Positions 41,401-55,300 of a DNA stretch of 64,000 nucleotides are shown in pieces. Each line of letters starts with the position of its first letter. Positions within the stretch are counted from its first letter, which is position 1. Source of the DNA: Hyaloperonospora brassicae (taxonomy: Eukaryota; Oomycota; Peronosporomycetes; Peronosporales; Peronosporaceae); NCBI GenBank assembly GCA_947650285.1, contig CANTFL010000090.1, forward strand, positions 558,001 through 622,000, in the 5' to 3' direction. A model generated the notes under the pieces. That model was not told the origin of the DNA and did no database searches. It worked only from the letters and a program-made list of their open reading frames with translations. Both the position numbers and the translations under genes were made by a program.

Positions 41401-42600
41401 AGGAGAGCGATTCAGGTAAACGGGCGTTGTTGATGCGGCGCCGATGATCGAAAATGAATAAGTGGTGTACTTCATGCCGGAGAGGAGGGCGGAAAGGGGA
41501 ACGTCCTACTTGGGTGAAAGGCTATTGCCAATAATCAACGGATCGGAGAAATCCAAATAGGATCTGTCGACAAAGGTCAACACCTTGGAGAAAACAAGAT
41601 AGAAGCTGTCTCCAAAGGGCAACACGTCGAAGAAACAACAAACCGAAAAATTTTATCGCATGGACCAAACCTCACTAGGCGAAGTTTATAAAGCTGCTGA
41701 ACTTAAAATAAAAATACACCGAGAGTTCGTCAATTGGGTAAAATCGATCTATAATAAAGATTAATCGGTCGTTAAAGGCCAAACGGCAGACGCAAGTATA
41801 TCAAGAAAAACGAGGCCGCGGATATGGGCACCATTGGCGCCGTAAATGGTGGACCTGCCCGCGACGATGATCCAAACGGTGCAGCAGACGCGGGCGATAA
41901 TCCGATCGGAGATCATCCCGATATTTTTCTTCCGGATCAGGAAACGGGGATCAACGCCCCACGGGAGGTGAGGAAAAGTTATTTGTCATTAAAGTGCTAT
42001 AAGATCAGCGGCCGGCGAAGCGGGTCAGCCACTCATCACAGACAAGTTGGACAACGTCTAGTTTGATGTGTCATTTCTATCGAATAATCCGTGGACATGG
42101 GGATATACATTATGCAGTATTAATTGGTACTCAGAGCCATTATTAATAGTATTTAAAAGATTTCCAAACTCGATGATCAAAAAGTAGCTTTCGTATTTAT
42201 ATCGATCTAGCGGACATAATGTTAGTTAATCGGCATGGGACGTGTTCGATAATTGGTGCACGTATTTCGTCAAAACTTAAACGACAAAGTGGTAGGTTTT
42301 TTTAATAATGTAGGCGACGACGCGGACGTCTAAGCTTTTGAGTTGAAGGTCATTGAGCTCGTAGAAAATCTGCAAAGGCAAGAGTAAGACTAATTTGAGC
42401 CAATATCAGAGATGAATGGTCTTTCGGTCTCTGTTGCTTAGTTATGTGCAGCTAATACTGTTTTTCAAGTCGGTTTAGAACACTTAGGACGCCGTACGAT
42501 AGTAGGCCAAAGGTTGAGTAAAAACATTTTCGAATCGTCCAAGATTTCTTGGCTTAGGCACGTAGAGCTAAGCGCGCTGCACTTATACCATCCGCTCACA
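41401..42600. other. Decaying sequence after the RxLR-like gene
   Basis: No supported gene. A short frame at 41824-42066 (rich in Asp, Gly and Pro) has no domain. A+T content rises along the segment. Confidence 0.35.
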
Positions 42601-42849
42601 TCGCATACAGCTTCTGGTACGTGTTTATCGTCGATTGCAATTGATAAAAATCGTGAGACTTAAAATATTGCTTTGGTTTTACGCTCGACAGTTCGCATGA
42701 TGCACTGGTCAATGCTAAGACGTAACACATTTCTTTTAACGCTATGTGTTTCGCTATGCCTAACAAATGCCAGAATCACGGGTTGCAACTTGCTTCTTGT
42801 CCCAGCGTCGCCATGGCCCATACGTGACTGAGCTAGATGTCACTTAAAA

Positions 42850-43500
42850 AGATTTTGCCGGTGTCGTAGTTTGAATAAAGTGTTCGATTGCGACATGTTG
42901 TCGAAATGCATTGGACGTCGTGTCCTGAAATTCTTTAGTAAGAAGAGGTAAACTTGTTGCGTGTAGCAATCGACTGCGCGACCAGCATCGGATGCGGTTC
43001 AGGATGGGTTGCAACAACGTAAGCAACGTACTTCCTACAGCCAAGTAAGGTGGCCCAAGACTAAAACTGCTTGTCGCGAAAATATGATGCTGAACACACA
43101 GCTCGTATCACATACATCGCGACGTTGTTGACGTGGCTATTCTTAGTTTATCGCAAAGCGATACAGTATGTTTCTTATGGCAGTGCATTTAATTCTTTAA
43201 TCTATTTGATGCTGCTCTAAATTTCGCTTTGTTCGAATATGTGATGATCCTGTCCATGATGATCATTAACACGTTCATTGACACATATCTTGTATCCTTA
43301 GTAGACAAAAATACTGCGAATTAGGCGTATCATCTCCACGTATTTATTGTTTTCTTCGGTTTCACACAACATCAATGCAATGCAGAGTCTTTGCTAAGCC
43401 ACTAAAGCTTAATATACGATTGATTGTTGCACCACAAAGGCTTCTTGTACAAGTCCTAAACAGCCACAATGTCTGCGTCTGATCATCGTTGTCTGCGGCG
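42850..43500 (-). pseudogene. Decayed copy of the 7.6-8.0 kb gene segment
   Basis: Three stretches align in order and at nearly constant offset with the 3' part of the CW-like gene: about 42915-42975 with 7605-7665, 43288-43392 with 7773-7880, and 43463-43490 with 7948-7975 (shared cores TGTAGCAATCG, ATGCAGAGTC, AATGTCTGC). Many differences are C-to-T or G-to-A. No reading frame survives. Together with the RxLR-like gene at 41191 this marks a segmental duplication. Confidence 0.65.
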
Positions 43501-44384
43501 TCTTCAGATCGCACAAACAAGCTAATGATGGATCCTGCTGCGAAAAGTCAATCTAATTCGTTGGCTTGGAATTGAATAAATGGTGGATTGTTGTGGTAAT
43601 ACAATGATGGCACTGGTACGCGTACCATATATGATGACTCTAATATATTTTAGTGCCATATTTGCCATTTAAAGTATTTTTCAGGATTAAACTAAGTTTG
43701 GAATTCCCTTACATTTCGTTAAAACGCAGAGTTTTATTGTACTGTATAGGATTAAATTTACATTTGTTCGCAGATTCATCTGCAAAAGACACGTGCCTAG
43801 TTGAGAGGTCTGTGATCTGTAAATATAGAAGCCTTGTATAAGCTTTATCTAGATATTACTATGTGCTGGTAGTTATGTGAAGAGTAAATATCTTTTTGAC
43901 CATGAACGACCCTTCGTGAGCTAAGTAGATTTGTTATGTATTTAAATGATCAATGAAGAAGCTCGATTAGTTAAATCATTTCTTTGACAAAACAGCTGTT
44001 TCATGTATACTAGAATGTGTATCCCTTGACGTCAATATACGCTCCGGTATGTAAAAGACTGATCCTTTGCAAGAATAAAACAAGTGAGTCAAATTCCCGT
44101 TTTTGAGACTAAAACGGTCGCGCATAAGACCCGCGACGCACCATACTAGAATAAGTGAATTTATATTTATCACAAGCCTTAGGCGTGTTGGACACACGCC
44201 TCGACTATTTTCCACAATATTTTTCGTTCTGTTGAATATAGGTCCGAGACCAAAATGGCGTCGACCATGTGAACTCGCTTTGAGTCTCACCTGGAAAAGA
44301 TACGAAGCATAAATGGCATGTGTTGAGCGCAAGTCGACACCTCATTAAGAGGCGTATATCTTATTGTTTACATCTTGGAGATAG
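43501..44384. other. A+T-rich, no gene seen
   Basis: Short frames only. A minus-strand frame of 118 codons ending at 43976 has no domain and a biased composition. Confidence 0.4.
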
Positions 44385-44600
44385 ATGCGGGAATGAAGAT
44401 TGCCAAAATCTCTGTAACTTATAAGCAAATAAAGATGGCTATGTCAATGCTCGACGGTTGAACAAAAGAGTTGGCACTTACTTGTGACACATTTGTGAAA
44501 GCTGCATTTCCAGCTTTATTGTCACGTAGGGTACAGCTTTCACGCAAATAGCACCGCCTATTCTGTCAAACCGTGTGACGTCACGCTTATCGTATTTTCG
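44385..44600 (+). pseudogene. Decayed gypsy gag fragment
   Basis: The DNA from about 44403 matches the gag of the complete element near 10220-10345. The preserved parts include the counterpart of ISKLDG, then the AxELALTC block and the F-P segment, with a stop inside. The substitutions are mostly towards A and T. Confidence 0.65.
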
Positions 44601-45253
44601 TCAGGGTTATGATGACAACCAGACTTATTTGAGCCATAAGAATAGTCAAAATTGCAATTTAATATGACTTTTGTCTTAATTTAGTACATGAAACCGTGTT
44701 CAGTAAGATGATTTGCATTGACGCAGCAGTCACCGGATTTAAGAGATGTCACCCCCTCCCGACTATGAACAAGGCGACATTCAAAGCACAGACCGACTGA
44801 TTAATTTATAATCAGCTCTACATCGTAATGTTGAATGGATCCAAGCTTAGTCGAGCCAACAACATGATCTCATCGGAACGTTAAATTATCTAGATCCTTA
44901 AAAATGGGGCAACCTAAAGGCGACGGTATAGCAGAGGTGAAAGAAGCTAAGCAACGACACATCATATGACATTCTATACGGATGGTAGCACTATTCTACC
45001 ATGTGGTGGAGCGGGGTTCACAAAATTGAAGATGTGATCTCGCCTCTCCACTGGCGGTCTGTTGATTGGCTATTGAAGTGGTAATGTGTTTAAACCTACC
45101 TAAACTTGTGTACACACATGAAGGGCGGGCTATATTTTTCTCCTTGGACTCTGGTCGAGGCCAAACTTGACTGTTTTTGGGACAAGGGTAAACGCGTTGG
45201 AATTTTTGCCTTAGACCAGGTTACATGAATGTACTCGACATGAGCTGTCTAAA

Positions 45254-45800
45254 TCACAACGAGATCGCCTTTCCAATACATAGATCTTGATCTCCTTGAC
45301 CTTCTGACCTCTTGATCCGTCTCGCGATATCGATAACGCTTGATTTCTTGCTGCGTCCTATCGCAGCTGTCTTGATGTTGTAGAGTCTTAAGCGAACCTG
45401 ACCAAACAATCCAGAGGCAACCCTTTTTTTGTCAAATGGCGTAACTCTTTGTTTTGTCAGGAGATCAAATATCCAGCCCAACTACGTTGACGCGTTTCTA
45501 TTACAGTAAACTAAACTATATTTAATGTAGCCAACCATCTTAAAAAATAAGACCTAGCCAATATTGCCACAAAACACTCGCCAATTGATGTTCAATGTAT
45601 CACTCTGTATCTGATACATCGTAGTCTCCTTGATTTATTCACTTCTCCGGGCTCACATCAGTTACAACTTGGATTGGATCTCCTATCAGATCACATCTCC
45701 TATCAGATCAGATCTCTGATTATATCGACTTATTCTCGGATCTGGCCCCTCTTGGATCGTATCCACTCTCAGATCGGATCCGATTGTCGCAATCCACCTA
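45254..45800. repeat. GATC-rich relic in the A+T-rich block
   Basis: Clusters of GATC and TCAGATC occur at about 45265-45310 and 45670-45790, resembling the composition of the GATC-dense element. Probably a decayed fragment; no frame is recognised. Confidence 0.35.
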
Positions 45801-48800
45801 TCTAGACTTCGTACCTAATACGGGTGCCAGGGTAGCCCTTCTTCCGCATATTCTACACACCATTCTTCGATCCGCACTCCACATCTATGGACAGGCAGGC
45901 TGTCGCGCAAACATCGCTATGATCCTACAAGGAGATTACTCACCACAAACCACAAATAATTTAGGCACGGGAAAGCGCCGAGTCTCAGTAAGAGCTGACA
46001 CTTTAATTGCAAATAGGTAGGTAAGAATATACTGTAAGGAGGTGGCGGTGAAAAAGGTTGATTTCTTAATTGAGCACAGATCAGTACGATACAACATGTG
46101 TGTCTCCACGCTTAAGTGTCGTAATATTGACTGATAGTGGACCTATGACTTGTGGTCGACTATAATAGAACTAAGGATATAGGATACTAAGCCCAACGTT
46201 TTGTTCTCAATGATAATAAGCAATGCACAATCTTTGGAAGCGCAATGCTGTGAGACCAACACCGTTCTCTCAGCTAAAGAAATGCGTTTCACAGTGCTTA
46301 CAATTTTGACAATAGTTTTTGTAAATTTTATGGACTCTATTAAATTATATCGCGATTTCTTTCTGTCATTATCACGAGATATTATCTCATTCTTGGCATG
46401 ACACGAATATACGCCACGGAACACGATTTTATTTAAGGTCTTAAAACATAGGCACATCGCCACTATTCTTGGTAAAATGTAGGATATGGACCATCTATGG
46501 ATACTAAGTAAGAGCGCTACAGGAGCAAGCCACTATCCATTTTGTTCAATTTGTCGTACCTTAAAGTGTCATAAAATATTTGAGTTATAATATGTGAACT
46601 TTATATGCCCTAAGCAATAATAATTATTATGACAATTATTGATCACGCTATTGTTATTGTTGCACTCGTTGTGAAATTTAATGACCTGATGCTGAAAGCA
46701 TGGTTGTCTTAGGGACATGAGAGTCGTCTCCGATCTCTCACACTATGTCTATTGGCACGAATGGATCCAGGAAAAGATATTAGCTGCTAAAGCGACCCAC
46801 TGGTTGTCTACCAAGATATAAGACCTTGTATCGAACGTTCGACTGTTCGTATAAACCCTTCTTCATATATAAGTGTGCCGAATTCCAGGAGGTGCAACAT
46901 CACTCTAAAAATATGGGAACATAAATAAGCGGCGTTTGTTTTACAAAATCTGAATGTCTTTATAGAGTTAAAAAATTTATATACTTTATACTCTTGTCAG
47001 TAGCGTGACATACCATGTTAATACCTGTTAAAACACTGTTTACTACTGCATCCATTGATTGGATTCAAAAAGGTTAATAGATTGTCAGATATGAATTTAA
47101 TGTAGGTCTTTGGAGACTGCTTACGTCTCCGAAGTTGTGTCCATTTAAAATTTATAAGCAAAATATTTAGTTTATCACATATAGACGAGTCATTATTAAA
47201 AAATATTTTTTTAGCAATAGGTAGATTTAGTAAATTTTCGATCTTAAGGATCGTATATATCCATATCAAACTTAAATAATAAACCCTAATACGTGATGTG
47301 CCATAACGCAGCGTCATATTTACCTCTCAATAGAGGTGTTCGTTGTATGTTTAATCTAATTTCCTAAATTTAGAGCAGAATAACAACACAGCGGCTTTTA
47401 CCAAATTAATAGTACAATGTCATTGTATATTTTCTTTGTTCAAACACGCGGTGTGAAAGGTGCGGGAAATTACCTTCGGTAATTTTTGTGTTTTTGTTAT
47501 GTGCCAGAAATTCGAACAGCAAGTAAACTATTGCTCAAGCTATTACCAAGCAAACAAGTGCGACAATTATCCTTCAAACCTCATTTCCTCGATAATTGTG
47601 CTCCATGATTCTATGGTACGATAAACTTTTTTCAGTGCACATGACTTGTTCAAAAATTTGGATTATACTATGAGATCCAGCAATACTCCGCCAATTTCTC
47701 ATTCACTCCGGTCCGGATGCTATTGGCGTAACTTGTATGCTTTAACGATTGAATAATGCCACAACTGCAATAGATAGTCTTGTGCCGCAATCGTTCCAAT
47801 CTCATATTAGTCTACGTATACATATTTTAATTACACTTTTGTCATCAATTGTGCAAAGAAAGGTCAGTCCGAAGTAGACGTTCATCTTAATGATGCATAA
47901 TTGTGTTTGCATTCTATCTCACAGATAAGCTATGTGATTATTTCTAAAAAAAATTTTTGTTTTCGGACATAATCTCTTGGATGGAAATTCTTTAAATTGA
48001 AGAAAATGAATAGGGCTCTACAAATATATAGGTCCAATGGATGGTAGATCTGAAATATCCAAACTGGTGACGTTGGGGGCCTGGTCTTGTTTATTGGTCA
48101 CCCAATAACAGCATAAAGACGCAGACAGATGTTTGGCATTGTGCAATTTATGTAAAAAATAAAATGAGATGCTGTTGGTGCCTCACCTAAGGGAATGCTT
48201 GTAATCAATTTAGTGGGTCTCTCTTTAGGCCCCGCATGTTGAATTTGCTATTTTCAGAAGGATCTATTACTGTATAGCTTCTGAATTTGACTCTTTCAGC
48301 TCTACATAGTATCTAAACAATGCAACTCTTGAGTGCGTTATCTCTTTTAATATCGGGGCCTTAAAGATGCTTTTTAGAATTGTGTCATCAATGATTAAAA
48401 ACCTAACATGAAGAAGCACGCTTAAGTAAAACCTATTCTTCATATGCTTAGGTCAAATCGCTTTGTGATCTGTATCAATTATGCGTCATTCCACCCTGAT
48501 AAATTGTCGTCTCATCCTTCTCAGACCAGAATCTTATAAATTTTTACTATTTGATATCTGTTAATTTCGAGGTAATGCGAAAGCCGGGTGAATGCTTTAG
48601 CAATTGCATCTTCTCGCCGCTAAAAACAACGTTGACCATTCGACGACGATTTTGGCGTTTTAAAATACAAACGCCAAAATTTGTGCGGTGCATGCTCCTA
48701 TTGATCATTGTATATTTTGGCTACGTTAGATTGGAATCAGGGTCTGTACAGACGTTTTAGTACAATTTTTAGCGCATTTGCGTGCAAGGGTTAGACGGCA

Positions 48801-48984
48801 TATCGATTAAGGGTTTTGCGAAGAAGGGCTGTTGTTGAAGACTGGCCTCGAATTGTTGTCTCCGACCAAAATAATCGTAAGAATTGGATAATCTACACGG
48901 CACATTGGACTGTATTGAGCGATCTATTTGGTCAAATAATCACTATGTAATAATAAATTATTTCTCATGGTAGCTTGTGCGATA

Positions 48985-49360
48985 TAAATGCGTGAACACA
49001 TATAACACTACGTGTAGAATGCTTCTAAGGAATATGTCTTGGCTCACGTGGCTAGACCACAAGCTAGTTTACCTGTGTCTGCAGCGCGTTAGAAGTCATT
49101 GTATTTAAAAAGTTTAGGTCACCAAGCAAATGGATGAATAATTGCTACAGTGGTCTTTGCTGACCGTGATTGTCAGATTGCTTATTTAGCGATTGTATTT
49201 CAATCAAGCGATGGAGAAGGGACAGCTGATTAAAATATTAATTGTGTGTCGCCAACACAGTTTATTAGATTTAATTAATCCAAATTGATGTCATTCCTGA
49301 TAAAATTTTATAATCTTACAATTTCAAGGCACTGGGATCAAAAAAATATACATATATGAG
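48985..49360 (+). pseudogene. Decayed gypsy integrase fragment
   Basis: The DNA matches the integrase region of the complete element near 14080-14440. Preserved pieces include GCTAGTTTACCTGT (GCTAGTTTGCCTAT there), the VVFADRD / VVFVDRL block and the SSDGEGTA / TIDGEGTA block, then a CGCCAACACAG segment. Stops and small gaps interrupt it. It could belong to the same dead element as the gag fragment at 44.4 kb, which lies at a roughly fitting distance. Confidence 0.65.
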
Positions 49361-52300
49361 ACCATTAGATTATCGATAATTTAGTTAAGCAAGAAAGTTG
49401 AGATTTTGGTATTACACCTCGGCGTTTGTGTGCTACACGCCTAAGCGTCAGAGCATCAAGCTTTACGTCGACGTGTGAGTCAAACAAATTTATTTATGCC
49501 TTCGCCTGTATGATCGATTATTATGAAAACCTCGATATACCGGCGCACTACGATCACGTAACACGTCAATATTTAGTCACTAAGAGAGCAAAGACGGACA
49601 TCTTTAAATATATGTCCTATTACGATCCTAAAGAACTCGGCACACTTTCTGCATTGCGAATTATTTTACAGCGACATTGGCGTAAAGCAATGGTCTTAAG
49701 GCTGGATCGACAAATCGATAAATCCGATGTGGTAAAGTATTGGCTAGCGAATATGAAAGATGGGATGGTTGTGATCGTTCGGTTTAAAAAACCAATTGAC
49801 TAAGTGTGCAAAATTGGATGGATATATTGCGTTGGGGCGTCAGGGGATCAGTGTGATGTGATGGGTGGATCATGATGACCCAAAACTGAGATGAGTTGTA
49901 ATATTGCAACGGCCATTTTTTTACATATGTACGCGATCCATTGACTGTCATAGTGAAACAAACCATGGAAGCATTTCTTTTGAAAGAGTTCCATACCAAA
50001 TGTCAAAACGATTGTGTGTGTTAAGGAAGGCGTCATATGATAGGGATCAGCTCTAAATACAAGTTTTATATATGGATGGAAGCATAAAGCTAAATTAAGT
50101 GGCAGAAGCGAAGGATAGTCGAGCAATCCGTATAGCAATCCAATTACAAGTAAGGATAGCGGGGAGATCGTTTGGACCGCAAAAATTAGGAAGTCCGCAC
50201 ACGCCGCTATCGAAATCGGGAAAATCAATCTATGTTGCGATTGTGAATTATAGTCGCGTTCGTACTCGCGATCTCGCCGCTCATGTGTCCGATATGAACA
50301 GATTGTATAAAGGTACGAGTAGATATAATGGATGTCACATTAAACAGAATACTAACGTATACATATTGACAGTAGTGAATTCGATATTATATAGAATAAT
50401 TTTTATTGTTGTTAGTCGCTTCGAAACGCATACACGTCTTTCTTATAGTAGAGAGGGTTGTTTTCACATTCTGGCGCCGTAGAACATCGGTAACGACTTA
50501 CTATATCGCACCTAAATGGTTTACTTGTCGATAGGAAAAACCCTTTTCTGCTGCTTTCTTATGACATGGAATTTCATTGTTTCGAGTACAAAATTGCAAG
50601 TGAGTTAAAAACATTAGAAACAAGTGGATCGATAATTACCTTATAATTATTTAGACATAGATTTCTAAAAATATTAGGGTATATTATATTGCGTTATTAC
50701 CTAACACTGATACAAGTATACATATGAAAATGATTGATCGTTCGCCTGTTCGATTCTAAAGCCAATAATTTGTTACATAGACTCTTGCTCATCAAGAGTT
50801 GTGTACATTCCGTCCTGCCGAAATGGCAAAAGGAGATGAACGTTTGTTACACGGGAACAAAGAAGGTCCTCCAAATGCGATCGAATGGGCGATAGTTGAG
50901 ATTCGAATAGCCTTCAAAGCAAATAAGCGTCTTCTGCTGGACCACGGAGATGTCAAAGCAAAAGAATATATTATGGTATAAATTAGTCGGATACCAGTAA
51001 TTCCATATTAAGTTGAGGCGTATAAATAAAGTATATTAATTTTTTTAAGAAATTGTTGCATGAAAACTTTATCGTAAAATATGCAGTGACGGGGAAGAAA
51101 TGCCGTCGTGCCCACTTATTTTCGGTAAAGTTGCGTACACAGCATACGTATAGCGTTGAATATTAAGCGCTATAAATGGGATCTTTCCTTAATAGTTTAA
51201 GACGATCCCGTCGATCAGGTTAGAGTTCTAACACTTTGCTGCATCTTCAGCGGCCACTTCATGCCAATTCATTCGTTAATAATATAGCTTCTTTATATCG
51301 TATATATTTATATTCGCCTAAACGCGAATAACGCGCTTGCGAAGGCGCTATACCTCGTCCACTCAACAATCAATTTTCTTTATATGATTCTGTATAGATT
51401 TTCTCGACGAGTCCGAAACCGATTTTTTGTTTTTAAAAAAAGAGGAAAGCCATTTTTAAATATAAAAGCCGCCTACAGAGCGGGTGTAAAATGGCCAATA
51501 CAAGCAAATTTCAAAATTAAGTAGGAAACTGAAGTCTAAACTATTGTAAAAATGTAGTTATGCATTAAAAAAATGTAATTATCGCTAATTAAATTTGTTT
51601 GCCATGAGCATGGCCCACTTGCAACACACATGGTTGCATTTTTTGTTGCACTATCAGAAGCCGGTATCATTCGACAAGGAAGTCTCTGGATAAACAATCG
51701 CACAAATTGATAAATGGTCCGTCACTGGGTGAAAAATCGTCATTTCAGTACACTAAATCTGTTTGACATCAGGCATACTGCTTTGCTATGTAACAGCAAA
51801 ATATTCGTAAATGACCATAGGCTAAATCAATCCCTACTAAAGACATAATTTATGCCGACCAAATAGCTGCACATTCTATATCAAACAGGAGCATTTTCAT
51901 ATGCTGTTTGTATCCGATCCTCCGTGATTGAATTGATGAAAGAGGTCTCTATCGGGACTTCTAAGACACAACGTGCCTGAACCTTGACCGGCAATAACAT
52001 AGATATATATTGGCACTATTTATGGCGTCTGAAATCGTTTATTCAACCTCGGCGTGCAGAAACATCACTAGGCTTTTTTGTCTTGGATTTTGTAAACCAC
52101 GTCATCAAAATTTAACGCGGCATCTTAAGGTTTATTTTTAATATGAAAGGTTGATGTACCACTTCTTGTCCATGTTTTTAAATGATTAAGATCTTGATTG
52201 TTATCTGTCACTGTTGTCCTCCGTGATGTCATAATTTGTATTTGATTGAGTCGATTCTATTAGTAATTATATTACGCAAATATCTTTAGTTGATACTTAG

Positions 52301-55300
52301 CGCTCTTTATAACGAGCCTAATATTTTCACGACAATGAGTAGGTGCCTCAGTTGGCTCATTTTTCTGCAACGGATTATTAATGGCTGAATTTTCTCTCCA
52401 TCTGTCGGTATCGCTTAAAGGATTGACCACCTCACGATGACACAGCTATAATTCTGTAATTTGTCGCAAGATGGAGATATTGTAGCGCGTTTATATATAT
52501 TAAAACATGATGTAAATTAATGTATAACTGTTACGCCATGACAAGGTAAGAAACGATTATCGATTCGTGGAAACGATCGTCTGGTGTTAAAAATTAAGAC
52601 AATTGTACACTGTGGTGATGCATACATGGCTGAGGCACGTGTAACATATGTTAAGCAAGCCATGAAATAAGGAACAAATTGCCATCGGAGATATATGTCA
52701 TGATAAACTTTAGCAAGGTAGGATCCATTCTTGAAAGTTCGTCCGCAATTTTTTTTGCTGTGTTAAAAATTATAACAAATTTTTGCATTTTAATCTGCAC
52801 AAGACCCATAGAATTGGCAAGACGCCTAGTGTTTTCAAAAGGTTTTAGTCAATTATAGGCCGATGGTATCCAGCGTTTATTTCTAATAATTATCCGGATC
52901 GTAAATTTTTACTTACTACAATGAGAAGATCAGCGAGCTATATATTCTGACCGAATCGTATACTTAAGAATGACGAAGTAGCCCCTTGTTGGTCCACTCG
53001 ACTTTATTTATTTAATTTAAATTGCTTTCGCTAGTTGGCAAAATCTATAGACAACGCCTTCCGTTACCGACGTCAAAAGAGATAGAGTACCTATATCTCG
53101 TATCGACGAGACAACGCGCGTCATTCGATTTATCTGGGTCTCCTTTCTTTAATAAAAATATTGCAGAAAAAAGGGGCGAGGCATATTTGAACACGTGTAC
53201 GACTTACTATGTTTGTATTTGTTATCCTCCCTCCGGCGATGTGTAATTTTACCGCCCCTGCACGGATAATGGGAACGTTCCGATCTGTTGTCGTCGCGTA
53301 CTGCACAGCGTCGAAGCATTTATGCTTCCAGATCAAGCTGCACGAATAAGCATAGATATGGATAGTTGCAGATGTCTTACCAGCCAATGTGTACCTCATA
53401 AATTGAAGACGAAATGCCTTAAAAATGCCGATCGTTTGAAAACTGAAAGTGTCTTGTATATTGAGCGAGTGAAGACCGTCCACTTGCAACAATATGATGG
53501 ACTTGCCAGTAGCCTATGTGACGTTAACAAGTTTTGATGATTAAGTAAATTAATACTATATAGGACTTACATTATGGCTATTTTTTATAAATTAAATTAA
53601 ATATCAAAACAAAATTCGAGACGGCTTCGGATAGATCAATTAATATTTTTTTTAGGATATCCACCGCATTTATGCGGATTCAGCAGTGAATCATAGTGAA
53701 TGAACAGCGCCTTAAAGGATAATCAATGACATCGTACAGTAATATGCCTTTGATCGTTAATTGCTACAGCATTAACAAGTACGTGAAAAAAAACACATTA
53801 TTAGGCAACTATCAGATCGAGTGAATATAGGATGCTACAGATGACTAGCGCTAATTAGGTACACAATGTGAAGGCTTTTCACCTAAAAATGACAGGGTTT
53901 ATTGTGTCATGTCTATACGTAATTGTCTTTATGTCATCGGCTTCGCTAACCGACATCGTAACAACAAGACGCGTAAACGGTATATTTCACTTTTTCCATG
54001 TGCAATTGATTACAATTTAATATTTTGAAGTAAAACCAAACGTGTAGAAAGCAATTTTACAATCACAAGTCCGAGCTGATAAACTCACATTAATACATGG
54101 TGCCAGCCGTACCAAACTCGTATTCTGCAATCGGCCTATGGTTATACTAATAAAGATTTTACAAACCGTGATGATGATATCGCATTGAACTTTTATACCT
54201 GTTTTTGTTGCAGAAATAGTTATTTTCTTTATTCAAAATCAACAATTTGTGTGGTAGTAAGTAGATACTCTTCTTCTTTCTACGTACAATCTTATCCAAT
54301 TATCGAAAAACCACATTAGTTACAATAGTTAATTTGCGGACTAAGGTATAACTTGTTAAATAGTGTGTGCTACAGTATTAATTGTTCGCTATTAATTGAC
54401 GTAATTATGGTAACATTAGATGAATTAAATTACTAAAATATTGTGATTTGTCAATGCTTTAGTTTGACTTTGTCGTGAAACTATCGGGCTGGATACAAAC
54501 AATATAAACATACGATATCGGTAGCAGATAACAAAAATTGAACTATATAGAAATTATGTATTAAAAAGCTTCTAGCGACTTAGTTGCGTCGTCACTCATA
54601 AATCCGCCTTATTTTGCTGTGCGTGCCTACACCGGTAGACACGCCAAAAACGGGTGCACTAGGTGGAGCCTAAATTAAATTTAAGAAATAAATAAATAAT
54701 TTCATAATGAGGCACGATGCTGTTTTGACATTCCTTTAAGCAAGCAAGCACCTTAAGATATAAAAGAACGAATTGAAATTACATTCATTCATTTCAAATC
54801 TTGGCCTTGGCTAACCTATAATCTGAAATAACCTAAATCACGAGCTATTATGAACTATTCCCTACCACTTCTTCTTAATCTTTACGGGCGTCCCGTCAAA
54901 AGGTGCCCAATAGTAATTTATAATTATCTACAGCTCAGAAAATAGTTGAGACTTTCGCCCTCGCCATCCAGACTAAGTCCACGACCGTATCGAAACATTT
55001 CCTTGCGTGCAAAGGACACGCCATTCTTGTCTTTTATTGAAGCAATGGCACGCACGGATTTAGCGGCCAGTAATAAAAAAGATCTTGCCAGCGTTTGAAA
55101 AACCTGCTGGTAAAATTTGGACAAGACTGCCAATCACCGAACTCAATCAAACATAGCTTTTCTATTTTTCACTTATCTGTTCACATATGCTTGATATTTG
55201 GTACGATTCAAGAGTTTCAATGCTGGCTCAAATGTGTCAAAATCTTAGAGACCTATTAAATCATTGCGTGGTCTTGTTGTGACGCAGATTATTGATAAAG

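Noticed and set aside
49426..49803. 125-codon frame in the A+T-rich block
   Set aside because: No domain, no consistent start (the first codon region follows directly on a decayed integrase), no second copy seen; not called a gene.
50799..50981. Short frame with ERLLHG, RxLR-like
   Set aside because: No signal peptide, 60 residues only, within decayed A+T-rich DNA; a chance match cannot be excluded.
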